DNA of 64,000 nt, from contig NC_059076.1 of the NCBI RefSeq assembly GCF_020497125.1, forward strand, positions 7,989,951-8,053,950, given 5' to 3'. How positions within the stretch are numbered: the first letter of the stretch is position 1; each line of letters begins with the position of its first letter. Made by a program: the position numbers and the translations under genes. The notes under the pieces were generated by a model. The model had not been told where the DNA came from and did no database searches. It worked only from the letters and a program-made list of their open reading frames with translations. This document shows, in pieces, positions 32,776-43,856 of this stretch. This DNA is from Mauremys mutica (Eukaryota; Chordata; Testudines; Geoemydidae).

Positions 32776-33300
32776 GCATTATTTCTGGGGGAAAACTCAG
32801 CTGCCGATCTGTCCTTGCATCCTAACACTGGTGGGATGTTTGAAAGGAAAGAACAAGCCAACAGCAAATGCTTGATTCATGTGCCATAGTCAAAATTAAT
32901 ACTATCTCCACCTCATATAGAGCTAAACTTTTGGATAGATACTGAAACACAAAGGCTGAATTCAAAGAACTTCCCATTACTCAAGTTTTCAGGTACAATA
33001 TAATTAAACATTATCTGGAATATTGAAGAACACAGAAGATGAACAGTACTGTGTTTGGGGAATCAGACTTGAAGCTTCCATTAGTGTTAATAGAAGTTGT
33101 GGGTCTTGACACAAAAGTGTCTAGTGATTTTGGATGCCTCAGTTCATGGGTAAACTTGAGACAGCGTAAAAGGGCTTATTCTGAAAATGCTGAGTTTCTA
33201 TACTCTTTGAGTATTAGTCCCTTCTAAGGTATTTCAAACTCGGCACCAAAACAGTTTTGAAAAGTATTTCAAATGCTTTGGAAAATCATGGTCCTAATTC
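32776..33300. other. No gene recognised
   Basis: Apparently unique AT-rich sequence. The 62-codon frame at 33,039 has no recognisable domain. Confidence 0.35.
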
Positions 33301-34098
33301 TCTGTCCATTGCACTACTCATATATTCAATGTATAGGTGTTCTTCCTCTTTCTTGCCACTTTCCTATTTGAAGTCAGTAACTTTTATAGCCTTCTTCCAA
33401 AACTCATGATTGTATGCCTGGCTGTCATGCAAATTGGTCTCTCTAAGGTCCACTGATGTCCAGTCCATGTTCAGAGTCTTTGGCTTTCCCATTGGTTGTT
33501 TTCCATCCATGATGATTGCAAGGATCATCCCACTAATATAACTCTCAGGTCTCCACTGGACATGTTCATATTAATATAGCTAAGCCTCCCTCTACTTGTT
33601 TTCAGTTGGGGCAACCCAGAGCAGGACCCTCACAAACTCATTTTCTTTTTTATCATCGAGTGTCCAATCATTTGACAATCTCAACTTCTCCATTTCTGTG
33701 GTTGAGAGTATACTGATTTCTTTTCTTGTGGCTGGCCAAGTCTCAGTTCTGTACATTACGATGGCTTGAATTACAGTTTTATACACTCTATCATTTAACT
33801 TTATTGGTATCCTTTTATCAGAGAGAAATGGGATCAGCTCCCACCATTTGCACCAATCAACTTTGGTACAAGACCGTGCCATCACTCAGAAAGGCACCAT
33901 TGTCAGCAATCATTAGATCCTTTGTATTTAAATGCTTTCATTCTTCTAAGCTCTCTGCCTGTAATACCCTTTATAGTGGGTCCTCCTCCCTCAGTTATCA
34001 AAGCTCCAGTCTTACCAATGTTCACTATAAGTCCCACCTGCTCAAAACTGTGTTGACACTGGTTTGCAGATCTCACAATCTTCTGCACACATCACTAA

Positions 34099-34383
34099 GG
34101 CCTGAGCTACACTAGCAGGTGGGGTTGAACTAAGATATGCAACTTCAGCTATGCTATTCATGTAGCTGACATTGAAGTATCTTAGTTTGACTTACCTGGC
34201 CGTCCTCACGGCGGCGAGTTGACTGCCGCAGCTCACCCGTTGACTCCGTTTACTCCTCCTGCTGAGATGGAGAACGGGTGTCAATTCGTGGATCGATTTA
34301 TCGCGTCCAGATGAGACACAATAAATCGATCCCCAATACATTGAACACTACTCACCGATCCAGAGAGTAGTATAGATGTACCC
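34099..34383. mobile_element. PIF/Harbinger-like MITE, 285 bp
   Basis: The left end GGCCTGAGCTACACTA and the right end, complemented, GGGTACATCTATACTA share a short imperfect terminal repeat. TAA flanks both sides (34,096-34,098 and 34,384-34,386), the target size of PIF/Harbinger elements. Inside, 'cgatttatcgcg' and 'aataaatcgatccc' are inverted. The superfamily call rests on the 3-bp target and is tentative. Confidence 0.55.
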
Positions 34384-34464
34384 TAAATTAACAGCTAACA
34401 GCATATTCTAAGGGGGTACCTTTCATATATTCTCACTTATCACACCTCTGATGTAGAATAAATA

Positions 34465-34652
34465 CACCTCTACCCCGATATAACGCGACCCAATATAACA
34501 TGAATTCAGATATAACGCAGTAAAGCAGCGCTCCAGGAGGGCGGGGCTGCTCGCTCCAGCGGATCAAAGCAAGTTCGATATAACGCGGTTTCACCTATAA
34601 CATGGTAAGATTTTTTGGCTCCCGAGGACAGCGTTATATCGGGGTAGAGGTG
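34465..34652. mobile_element. Tc1/mariner-type MITE, 188 bp
   Basis: Long perfect inverted ends starting CACCTCTACCCCGATATAAC, flanked by TA on each side (34,463-34,464 and 34,653-34,654). Interior repeats of 'gatataacgc' occur at least three times. The ends are undamaged, so the insertion is fairly young. Confidence 0.9.
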
Positions 34653-35191
34653 TATAAAATCAGAGAATTAAAGTTAGTTTACATTTGGTTAAAGAAATAG
34701 GTGTTGTAAAAAGAAAATCCCTGAAAGTGGTGAGTTATAAGGTCAGGAGGAATGATATAAGGAGGCTGTCTGGCTCAAAGAATAACTAATGAGATAAGGG
34801 GAAGTCTATAGAAAGAAGGCCTCTGACCATCATGGGTGACTGCAGATGGTTTTAAATAAGACAAACAGAATCTATCTTAAAAAGAGCCCACATGCAAATG
34901 TTCTCTCTATAATTAGGGCCTACGTGAACCCAGGTGTAAAGAAAAAGTTATTGGTCAGCAAGAAGGAGGGGAAGAGATAGTGAGGAAAGGCCTTGGGGAG
35001 AAATGAGGTTGTAAACCTTACCTGGATGAAGACTGGAAATAAGGGTGAACTGTCTCAAATAGCTTTGTAGCTGAAGTCAGTAACTGGCAATAACATCACT
35101 TGTTTGTTAATGGGTATAAAAAGTAAACTCTTAAAGAGTTCATTGCTAATACCTGCCTGACCACGTTCAAGCCAACTAATATGGGTCTAAG

Positions 35192-35656
35192 CAGGGCCGG
35201 CTCTGGCTTTTTTGCCGCCCCAAAAAAGCAAAAAAAAAAAAAAAAGAAAACACGGCGCAGCGGGGGAGGGGGAAACAAAACAAAAACGGCGCGGCTGGAG
35301 CGGCAAAGCAGGGGTGGAGGGGAGAAACAACGGCGCGGCCGGCAAAGCAGGGGAAAAAACAAAACACAAAAAACCCTACAGGGTGGCCAGAGCCAAGGTG
35401 CAGAGGGACTCCCTGTGCTGCAGAGTGCGCGCCCGGTTTAATGGGGAGGGGGAGGGAGCGGGGGGGGAGAGAGAAGGGGAGCGGCCAGCGCTTCAGCGGG
35501 GCGCTCGCCATGCGGCCCCGACTGCCGCGCCGCCTGCCGGGAGGGCTCTGCGCCGCTCCGGTCGGCAGGGAGGGAAGGACGTGGGCTGCCCTGCCGAGTT
35601 TGCTGCAGGGCGCTCCCCTCCTCCGCCCCCTACAGGGCGGCCAGAGCAGCGAACAA

Positions 35657-35711
<55 letters not shown>

Positions 35712-35816
35712 GAAAAAAAAGCGGCCATGCCACCCTAGGAATGGGCGGGATGCCGCCCTGTAGAATCTGCCACCCCAAGCACGAGCTTGCTCAGCTAGTG
35801 CCTGGAGCTGGACCTG
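35192..35816. mobile_element. Non-autonomous hAT element, 625 bp (CAGGGCCGGCTC ends)
   Basis: Starts CAGGGCCGGCTCTGG, ends CCTGGAGCTGGACCTG, with an exact 8-bp duplication GGTCTAAG at 35,184-35,191 and 35,817-35,824. Inside are an A run, CpG-rich sequence, two copies of 'tacagggtggccagag/tacagggcggccagag' in direct orientation, and a GAAA microsatellite. It has no transposase. Termini are of the same type as 43,342 and the autonomous element at 23,003. Confidence 0.92.
35655..35711. repeat. (GAAA)n microsatellite
   Basis: About 14 uninterrupted GAAA units inside the hAT element, followed by an A-rich stretch. It is likely to vary in length between individuals. Confidence 0.92.
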
Positions 35817-36365
35817 GGTCTAAGCACCTCTGGGATTATCCCGTTTGTAAGTTTCATGAGCTAATGCTTATAAATGTTTTGCTACTGTTTGGATGTAGTA
35901 AATGGCTTGTTTTTTTAGGATTTTTAGGCATGTTTAGAGCAATTGTATAAATACAATTTAGTCTTTGGATTTAATAAAGGAATTTATGGTTAAATTAGTG
36001 TTCTGGTATTATCCTGCAGAAATAATAATAATTCCAGTGTATGACAACTGCAAACAAAAAATGGCTCAATGCTGCCTCCTGATGCAGGCCAATGTTTATT
36101 GGAAATTCTCTGATGTAGCCGCATTTGGCTTTGACTATGGTAGTCACTCCATCATACATAACCTGGATTAGATGGACAGATCCTTCTGGCACTCCCCTCC
36201 ATTACAAACTCCACCAAACAAATTGTTTTGGTACATGATCACACACCTTCTCCAAGCCCACAAAGACCATACCCAGTTGCCATCTCTTTTCATCTCCATG
36301 AGGATTTGTAGAGCAAACATGGTGTCAATTGTACTCCATCCTGGCATAAATCCATGCTGACCATT

Positions 36366-36516
36366 AGAATCATAGATTATTAGGGTTGGAAGGGACCTCA
36401 GGCAATCATCTAGTCCAACCCCCTGCTCAAAGCAGGACCAATCCCCAAATGGCCCCCTCAGGGATTGAACTCATCAACCCTGGGTTTAGCAGGCCAATGC
36501 TCAAACCACTGAGCTA
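36366..36516 (-). mobile_element. tRNA-derived SINE, minus strand
   Basis: The minus strand reads tRNA-like head 'tagctcagtggtttgagcat' and B-box region 'gggttgatgagttcaatccc', then the CR1-like tail ending 'aataatctatgattc'. A 7-bp duplication GACCATT flanks it (36,359-36,365 and 36,517-36,523). It inserted into the fossil LINE. Confidence 0.9.
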
Positions 36517-36602
36517 GACCATTCTAAATTTCAACTGTTCCATGCAGATGCTACTCAACAATCTTCTCCCATACTTTTATAGCATGTGACATCAGCTTAA
36601 CT

Positions 36603-36720
36603 TAGGGTGACCAGACAGCAAATGTGAAAAATCGGGATGGGGGGGTAATAGGAGCCCAGATAAGAAAAAGACCCCAAAATCGGGTCTGTCCCTATAAAAT
36701 TGGGACATCTGGTCACCCTA
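36603..36720. mobile_element. MITE, 118 bp (TAGGGTGACCAGA ends, family C)
   Basis: Perfect inverted ends TAGGGTGACCAGA, with an exact 8-bp duplication GCTTAACT at 36,595-36,602 and 36,721-36,728. The interior 'aaatcgggatggggg' and 'aaaatcgggtctgtccc' recur in a sister copy at 51,408. Duplication length indicates hAT. Confidence 0.93.
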
Positions 36721-37483
36721 GCTTAACTGGGCGATAATTAGCACACAGTGTAATATCTCCTTTATGTTTAAAAATGGGCATCAAAGAGCTTTCGTGACAT
36801 TCATCTGGAATTTTCTCTTTCTTAGAATATCATTGAACAGACATAAAATATGCGACACTTTCCCTTCCCAGATTCGTTAGCACATCCACTGATACTTCGT
36901 CATGTGCTTCTACAACCTCTTCCTCCTGTACGCAATCTGTTACGTCTGGTTCGGCTTACGTGTTCTTTGTTCCTCCCTTGGAGTCGCCTCATTCATCACT
37001 CTTCAATAAAATCACTCCAGACGTCATAGATGGATTCACCATTCATTTTCAGTACGCCACGTTCATTTCTAATATAAGCAAACTCGTTGGCATCCCTCTT
37101 CGTTTTCTTTCTTGCCTTAGCAAGTTTGTAGATGGGCTTTTCTCCATCATATCCTCCTAATTGATTGTATAGCTCATCACAGGCCAAATTTTTAGCTGTC
37201 ACAACATTTCTTTTGACCTCTTTTTTTGCTTCCATATACACTGCTCAAGCCACTGGCCTGCCATTTTTTAAGTTACCTTTTTCTTCTCAATGGATTCTTT
37301 AACTTGAGGATTCTGCCACCAAATATCCCTTTGTATCCTTTTCAGTTTCATCAATCCTAAGAAGTCATGGGCCATTTCCAGCTACATTAACTTTAGTTTG
37401 TACCAGTTGTCCTCCACATACCCCTGTGTGTAGTCAGGAAATATATGCATTACTTCTTGTTTAAAGATTTTTTTCATTCCCAT

Positions 37484-37628
37484 CAGTGATTTGAGCATTG
37501 GCCTGCTAAACCCAGGGTTGTGAGTTCAATCCTTGAGGGGGCCATTTAGGGATTGGTCCTGCTTTGAGCAGGGGGTTGGACTAGATGACCTCCTGAGGTC
37601 CCTTCCAACCCTAATAATCTATGATTCT
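37484..37628 (+). mobile_element. tRNA-derived SINE, plus strand, 5'-truncated
   Basis: Begins within the tRNA head ('cagtgatttgagcattggcc'), with B-box region 'gggttgtgagttcaatcc' and tail 'ttggactagatgacctcctg' to 'aataatctatgattct'. It lies within the fossil LINE between linker and endonuclease. Confidence 0.88.
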
Positions 37629-38165
37629 AAGTTTCTACCACTTAGGCCTTTGCGGTGCCTAGGGGTTCAGCTGTTTCCAAGCTTCTCTGCATTCTGATGT
37701 CCATAAGAAGTCTGCATTATATCACAATGTAGTTGCTGGATATTACTTTACAATTGATTATTCATGATCACTTCTTTTAAAAAGAAATTCATTTTGGACT
37801 CGTGTCCTCCACTGGCTTAGGTTATAAGGTGGTTTTCCCTCTTCTGAAAGTGTGTGTTTGCAGTCACCAGTGCCAGACAAGTCTGTAGGGCCATTTCCTT
37901 CTCCAAATTTCTGGTTCCAAGGCTGAGCCCTCCATGGACTGTTTCATATCCAGTCTTTGCAGTTCCATGTGCATTTAGATGTGCTCCCATAATTATCTTC
38001 TCACTGGATGGTATGTTTCCAATTAAGGCACAACTCATCAAAAGACTCCTTTTTTTTACCTTTGATCGTCTCCTAACTGTGATGCACACCCCTTTACTAT
38101 ACGGAGAGTTACCTCTTCCCAACACAGTTTACTTCTCGTCAGTTGGTCCGAACTTCTGGTAACCT

Positions 38166-39499
38166 CTGTTACGTACCTCTGCCTGGTTTCATCCAGAATA
38201 ACTCCAATACTATTTCAGGAGGTTGAAACCCCTGAATAGTAGATTTTTGTAACCCTTCACTAGTATCTTCGCTTTACAACCTTTCCATTTAGTCTCTTGT
38301 ACACATCCCATATGTACTCTTCCCCTCTTTAAGATCTCATACAGCTCCAGGCTTCTTCCCGTCAGCATTCTTACGTTCCATCTTGCATACCTTCGCTTAC
38401 TCCACTTGCTCGCTCACTTCTTTAACTGTAGCAGCCCTTGCCCAGTTACCGCGATCAGGCCAGGCGATTCTACGTCGCTTGTGAGGAACGCTCTAGCCCT
38501 CTGAGGGACAATTGACATGGACACCAGTTCACATAAGCATATCTATTAGACAAGCTTTACAGGTCAGGCATCCAAGCCTAACCTCCTTAGTTTGCAGTCG
38601 GCGTTTCCCTTCTCCTGCATGAGCTGCCTACCAAGGCTACCGAACCCAACCTGCCCCAGCAAGATTTATTTTAAGGCAGTTTTTATTCACCTTGATGTCC
38701 TCGTCATAGGGCCGATGTGGCAATTTATTTCAGTAGCCACGTTACCAGCTACATCACACCCTGCTGAGAGATGCCACCACTTGGTCTGTGACTGCTTGTT
38801 GGATATTCACAACTGTCCTCCATCTGCAGAACGTTCTTCTATCTACCGCCCAGGAAAAATTCTTATTCTGATTGACAAAAGTCACTTTTCTAGCCTCTTC
38901 CTGATTTTTCCCACAGCTCAGATGCACCTTGTGGTACATGTGACACACAGAGGAATCTAGCTTAATCTGGAAAACTTCCTGGAATACAGAGCTGAGCCAT
39001 TTATCTCATACCTCAGAAGAAGACACTAGGTAGGGATGATTTGAGTGTGATGGATTTTTAAAAAACTGAAACTGTCAGTGAATTCCTTTACCCAAATCAG
39101 ACTACTGGTTAGCACATAAGTGCAAGCTCAAAGACATACCAGAAACGCACAAATGTATATGGGTTACTGTTGGTCAATCTGCAACCCATGCTACATGCCA
39201 GTTATTTCACTTAATATGCATAGAAGCTATAGGCATAAGAATAGAGATAAATGGAGGAGGTTTTCAAAAGTGCTGAAGGGATTTAGGAGCCCTGTTCCCA
39301 TTGACTTTCAATGGGATTAATGCTCCAAAAATCCCATAGGGGCTTCTGAAAATCTTCCCCAGCTCTAGACCAACATCTGTGGCTCATTTGGCTGGCAGTC
39401 TGGGCTGAGCTAGTATTCTAAATGGCTAATATGGGACCCTTTCTTTGTGTTGGTTGCTAACACTACATATGGCATCTTGTTTTCCTTTATGTAACATTT
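38166..39499. other. No gene recognised
   Basis: Positions 38,200-38,590 may be the 5' end of the fossil LINE or another LINE's untranslated region. The 122-codon frame at 38,592 has no known domain. The rest appears unique. Confidence 0.4.
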
Positions 39500-39935
39500 T
39501 TAGCTACATCCTGCTAATTTTTCTTTACCTTACACAATTGTATTCCTCTTATATATTAGAAATCTCTTCTTAATCCCCCCTTTTTTGGAGTACAAAACTA
39601 ACTGGGTTAACCTATAGCCCTCTTTATAAACATTTAAGACTATCCCGCATTCCAGCTGCCGTCTTTGCACATCTGTCATCTTGTCAATAGCCTGTAATAT
39701 GGCACCCAGCATTTTCCACAGTCCTTCAGGTGTGATGGTTTCTGGAGCCCTTTGTATATTTCTATAATCTCTTCTGATTTGTTCTGTGCCTTTGATACAT
39801 CTCAGGGTTTTGTTTACTTTCTTTATTGCTGCCAGACACTGCACTGACTATTTTAAGATTACATCTCCCATCAATCTCAGATCCTTTTCCTGAGAACCTT
39901 TCAGAGGGGGTTTGAAAAGATTTACAAAATGAATG
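39500..39935 (-). mobile_element. Diverged CR1/L3-like LINE 3' region, minus strand
   Basis: The minus-strand frame 39,844-39,530 has AAIKKVNKTLRCIKGTEQI, which resembles the CR1-family 'KKANKTLGCIKR' segment. Flanking 'cagatccttttcctgag' on the plus strand matches the CR1 region before it. Wording differs from the younger CR1s, so this is an older branch. Confidence 0.6.
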
Positions 39936-40088
39936 TGAGACAAGAGTGTGCAGGTCCATTTTACAGAAAAGGGTGCAATATTCCTTGGAGAACTGGTATA
40001 ATATGAGGGGCAGTAGGAAAACAAAAGCTAACTTTTTTTTTTAAATAATTTCACTGATTTCTGAAATGAAGCCCCAGAGGTAGAAAGA

Positions 40089-40245
40089 TCATAGAATCAT
40101 AGAATCATAGAATCTCAGGGTTGGAAGGGACCTCAGGAGGTCATCTAGTCCAACCCCCTGCTCAAAACAGGACCAAACCCAACTAAATCATCCCAGCCAG
40201 GGCTTTGTCAAGCCTGACCTTAAAAACCTCTAAGATGCCACAAAG
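40089..40245 (-). mobile_element. CR1 3'-end fragment, minus strand
   Basis: Three 'atcatagaat' terminal units, then 'ctcagggttggaagggacct', 'gtcatctagtccaacccc' and 'ttgtcaagcctgaccttaaa'. This is the classic amniote CR1 tail with its 8-bp terminal repeat. 5'-truncated to about 157 bp. Confidence 0.93.
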
Positions 40246-40249
40246 GATT

Positions 40250-41494
40250 CAGAAGATAGACTACATGTCTGTATACAACAATCCATTGTTTAAAGCCATG
40301 ATTTTCAGCATTATCCCTTTGGCTATGTTTTGACCCAGTCTTATTTGATGTATGTTTCTTCACGTTAAACTGCATGCACCACTAATCTGGCTGAGATCTC
40401 CCTTTATCTGTGTTTCTTTGAATGGAGTCTCCTTATTTGGTACAAACAAGTCTACTCAATTTTATTATTTGCAAACCTGTATGCCTTGCAGCATGTACTT
40501 TGCTCCAGGTGAATGTGTGTAATCTGCAAAGGATAGGGAAAAAGCAGAATGTTATGCTGATTGGTGGTGTTGGTTTCTTCCTTGCATCCATCCATCTATC
40601 CTAATTCACCCATAACTATCGCATTTAGTACTTAAAATGATCAGAATCAATTTAACATCACAGTGTGACCTTCAGAAAGGAAGTTAATTTCCTATTAAGT
40701 TTAGAATTTCACTGTTAATACAGAACATACTAAATTTATATCATCATGGTTAAAGTCCTTGGGGAGGACAGTTTATAATGTTGACTTCTTTCCCCTGAGA
40801 ATTTGTGACTCTTGTTTCACAAATGGCTTAAAACCTCCTAATGGTGTCAATGTAAGACTACCACTTTTCCTACTTTTCTGGTCTTACTGTTGCTTGCGGG
40901 GAGATAGCTAAGATAAGTGGTTACAGCTGATGCTAGTATTGTAGATGCTGCTAGCTAAGGATACTGAAAAAGGAATATGTCCACATTCCTTAAAGGGTAA
41001 CGCAATATTTCTTCCATGAGCTCAGCTTTCATTCAAGCCTAGCATGCAATCTGAACTGGAAACTTCTTCTGGACATCAGCTTAATGCATATCGTATGTTA
41101 ATTCTGCAACATATGCCTGAGAGATTTCCTCCCTTCCTTCAGCTAATATTTTGGAGTTTATCATAACATGTAGAAGTTCCTAATCCACTAGAAATGGGTA
41201 TTCTTTGATGGGATGGTTGACTATACCATACACAACTTGAAGACCAAGGCATATACTTTGATTTTATGAATCTTGAGAGCCTGGAGCAGCCCCTAATATA
41301 TTCATTAAGGGCTGCTCCAGACTCTTGATGTATATTTTTACAGTTGCCTCTTCTGATCTAAGTAGCCGGCCAACATACAGGTCCTCCCAGAGTTGTTCCT
41401 GTTAGGAGGAGAAATTGATGATACCAAGTCAGGCCTGTTCATTTGTGCAACCCTGTTTATTTACAAAGAACGTCCTGATCAAGGGATGCCCAAT
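40250..41494. other. No gene recognised
   Basis: AT-rich. Positions 40,330-40,500 may be a very old CR1/L3 remnant ('ctggctgagatctcccttta'). Positions 41,278-41,325 hold a short inverted repeat around 'gagcagcccctaatatattc' and 'attaagggctgctccag'. Confidence 0.4.
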
Positions 41495-41630
41495 CATGAG
41501 TTGGACCCCCCAAATCAGGAGATTACTTAAAACAAATTACATGGTGTGTTTTTTCCCTCTGTTTTTGATCTTTGAATGCCACCTGCCCATCCCGCATGTG
41601 TGGGTGACAATTAGTGTTGCCAGCTCTCCC
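41495..41630. repeat. Old dispersed repeat, copy 1
   Basis: 'tcaggagattacttaaaac', 'ttttgatctttgaatgcc' and 'attagtgttgccagctctc' occur in the same order in a second copy at 48,950-49,115 ('caagagatttattttaaaa', 'ttgatttttgaactctcc', 'cttagtgttgccagtgctc'). The family is not identified. Confidence 0.55.
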
Positions 41631-42836
41631 TTATCGGGTAAGGGGATTTTGGCCTCCACTGTAGGATCTCACCCCCACATCTGCCCAGCAGTTAATTCTG
41701 CCCCCAAATCTCAAATCCTATCCAGCTCCTCAGCCTGACCTCTGCTCTTCCTGGGGTTCTTCACCCCCCTCGCAGGGCTGGGGGGTGCTTATAGTAGGGA
41801 ACCATTCTTCCCAGGCTGGATGGGCAGCTCCAGGGCCACATGCACATACACAGTGCAACCTCTTTATTCTGTATGTGCAAGGCAGCGCATTCCCCCAAAA
41901 CTGACAGCCCCTTGTTTTTAAATACAGAAGGAACTTTTTGAGAATTGACAAATAAATCCATGATTTGGTTCATTAAAGGACATAGTTTTTAATCAATTAA
42001 TCAATTTAAGGTGTTCAGCATCTAGTCAGTCTTTTTTGTCCCACGTGGTCTCAGGAATGGAACAATGCAGACACCTTACACGTTCCATATAGTTAAAAAT
42101 TAATTGAAATCTAGTGGATGGGCTATATTTGAAGGAAATAGGTTGTAATGAACGGAAGTTATTAATTATTGCTGTCTCTAATTGCTATGATTATGCAGAG
42201 TACAGAAAGACTCGAGCTAACAGCTCCAGTTAATTCTGAAGTGGGGCCATTGTGAGATCAGTGGTAATTCAACCAGTCACTGCCTTTCCTCCCCAGCTAA
42301 TTTACAGGCAACATTTCTCCCGGCTGTAATAGGTCAGTGGTGTGAAAGCATCTGAACACCTGTGTCAAGAGCTCTGATTGTTCGATTGCTTGGTCCAACT
42401 GACCCTGTTTTTAAAACAGCATGCAAGCTTGGTCATCCGGGCCTGAAAGCCTCCCTGTGACGCTGCTGACTAAGTTCCACTGTGCACTGAGGCAACACAT
42501 CCTCCTCCTGAGGCAGGAGTGCACTGGGAGCACCTTAACTACAGAGACACTGGGACTCGGGGGCTGGCCCTCCCTGCCCCTCACTCCATATAATAGCCAG
42601 AGTCACTAACATAAGCCCTTTGAACAAATAAGTCAGTTGCAAAATTAAGGGCTAGTACTCTTTGTTCACTTCATGCTGATCTCGCAATGCAAAGGGGGGT
42701 TACCTGGCTGGTGTGCTTTGGCTGAATCTGCCCTTTAAAATTAAAAGAAATAAAAGTTCATATACTATATATTCAATTCTTAGAAATACTGCATGGTAGC
42801 TTCCTCTTTGGGTTTCTTGTTCAGCCTTTGTGTACT
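41631..42836. other. No gene recognised
   Basis: Apparently unique sequence. Chance frames only. Confidence 0.35.
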
Positions 42837-42867
42837 CAGGGCCGGCTCCAGCGTTTTTGCCGCCCTG
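42837..42867. mobile_element. hAT terminal fragment
   Basis: 'cagggccggctccagcgttt' and 'ttgccgccctggag' is the left end of the CAGGGCCGGCTC family (compare 35,192 and 43,342). The rest has been deleted, or the element was broken on insertion. Confidence 0.7.
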
Positions 42868-43341
42868 GAGAGTTTACAATCTGAAGCACTGACCTAGAGA
42901 AGATGGGATGAACTAAAATCAGCAGAGATGGTTGAATCAGAATTTTGTTGTTTGTCCCCAGTTAATTTGGGGGAGAGAGAGGGAGTGTGTCTGATATGAG
43001 CTAGTTTTGTGGGTAGTCCTGGGTAAAATTAGTCTTTAAAAGGGAATTTAAATAGGAAGAGGGCAGAGAGCTGGGATGAGAGCCGCACCCTCCACTCTGG
43101 CGCCTGTACACTGGATAAAGCAGTGCAAAGGAGCTCTATAGGTGAAAAGTTCCAGTTGTGGGAGAATTGCCCCAGTGCCGGCACTGAGGGAGATAGCTCC
43201 AGGGACCCCCCACTGACGACTTGGCATGTGGGGCATACTAGAGCTGAGCACAGGTGCAGGAGGGGGCATGGCAGGAGCGAAGCTGCAGCATGCCGTGCTC
43301 TTGCGATTTCAGGTAGTGCTGCAGCTGCTGTAATGTAGACA

Positions 43342-43571
43342 CAGGGCCGGCTCCAGGCACCAGCAGAGCAAGCAGGTGCTTGGGGTGGCCAATACAAAGG
43401 GTCCGGGTCTTTGGCAGCAATTCGGTGGCAGGTCCCTCGGTCCCTCTCGGAGTGAAGGACCTGCTGCCAAAGAATGAAGCGGTGGCGGTAGAGCTGCCGC
43501 CGAAGTACCGCCGATTGCGGCTTCCCCCCCCCCCGCCGCTTGGGGCGGCAAAAACACTGGAGCCGGCCCTG
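43342..43571. mobile_element. hAT MITE, 230 bp (CAGGGCCGGCTCCAG ends)
   Basis: Perfect 15-bp inverted ends CAGGGCCGGCTCCAG, with an exact 8-bp duplication TGTAGACA at 43,334-43,341 and 43,572-43,579. Contains a C run of twelve and a CpG-rich body, with 'cttggggtggcc' and 'cttggggcggca' subterminal copies. No coding capacity. Confidence 0.95.
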
Positions 43572-43734
43572 TGTAGACAGGCCCCCAGGACTGTCTAAAT
43601 TATGGCTGGGGCAGACCTGGATCAGGAGAAGAGTTCAAAGGTGACTTAAAGGCACAGGACAGAATCTCAGGCTGGTGTACTAGGACTGAGTGATGGCTCA
43701 GTGCATAGAGGCAGCAGGGAAGAAGGCATGTGGG

Positions 43735-43856
43735 CCTTGATTCAGCAAAGCACTTAATTTTTAAGCATGTGTTTAAGTCCCACTTAAGGTAATAGGACCT
43801 AAGCATGCACTTAAAGCTAAGATTGTGCTTAGTGCTCTATTGAATAAGGATGGATT
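43735..43856. repeat. Foldback repeat of the 'gattcagcaaagcacttaa' family
   Basis: 'gattcagcaaagcacttaat' at the left and 'ttgtgcttagtgctctattg' at the right are inverted, centred on 'cccacttaaggtaataggac'. Another copy is at 46,455-46,635 and a lone end at 44,594-44,640. Length and symmetry suggest an old MITE. Confidence 0.65.

Larger units (their letters stand above)
34450..36025 (+). mobile_element. LTR-like unit, plus strand, with two nested MITEs
   Basis: It has a TATA box (TATAAA, 35,115-35,120, in 'gggtataaaaagtaaactc') and a poly(A) signal AATAAA (35,973-35,978) in the order of a vertebrate LTR. It begins near 'tgtagaataaata' and ends near 'ggtattatcctgca'. It is interrupted by a TA-flanked MITE (34,465-34,652) and a hAT (35,192-35,816), which leave about 760 bp of LTR-like sequence. 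I found no matching target duplication, so the ends are uncertain. Confidence 0.5.
33592..38125 (-). pseudogene. LINE endonuclease-reverse transcriptase, fossil
   Basis: The endonuclease part has GAHLNAHGTAKTGYETVHGG and later FQKRENHLIT, the typical LNAH..GYE..HGG..F.KRE.HLIT pattern. The linker part has KEVKRNVVTAKNLACDELY and KPIYKLAKARKKTKRD. The RT part has VHLIQVMYDGVTT and IGLHQEAALSHFLFAVV, in which the usual HQGSALSPFLF box has two changes. The YADD-type catalytic box falls in the interrupted zone and is not seen. The C-terminal part has FEQVGLIVNIGKTGALI, KRIPIKLNDRVYKTVIQ and ATRKEISIL. Stops, shifts and insertions make it inert. It differs from the LINE at 11,928 in motif wording, so two separate LINE lineages are present. 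Confidence 0.83.
33300..38165 (-). mobile_element. Old APE-type LINE (RTE-like), minus strand, heavily interrupted
   Basis: Reading right to left, the parts of one LINE protein occur in the correct order over 4.5 kb: endonuclease at 38,125-37,817, linker at 37,241-36,996, RT palm start at 36,192-36,045, RT palm end at 34,088-33,903, C-terminal region at 33,885-33,592. The gaps hold later insertions: two SINEs, a hAT-like MITE, and a block at 34,099-36,025 with an LTR-like unit and three MITEs. The outer limits are approximate. Confidence 0.8.

Noticed and set aside
32294..32779. 161-codon minus-strand frame
   Set aside because: Its N-terminal part translates an old repeat tail (32,690-32,775), and the rest has no family resemblance.
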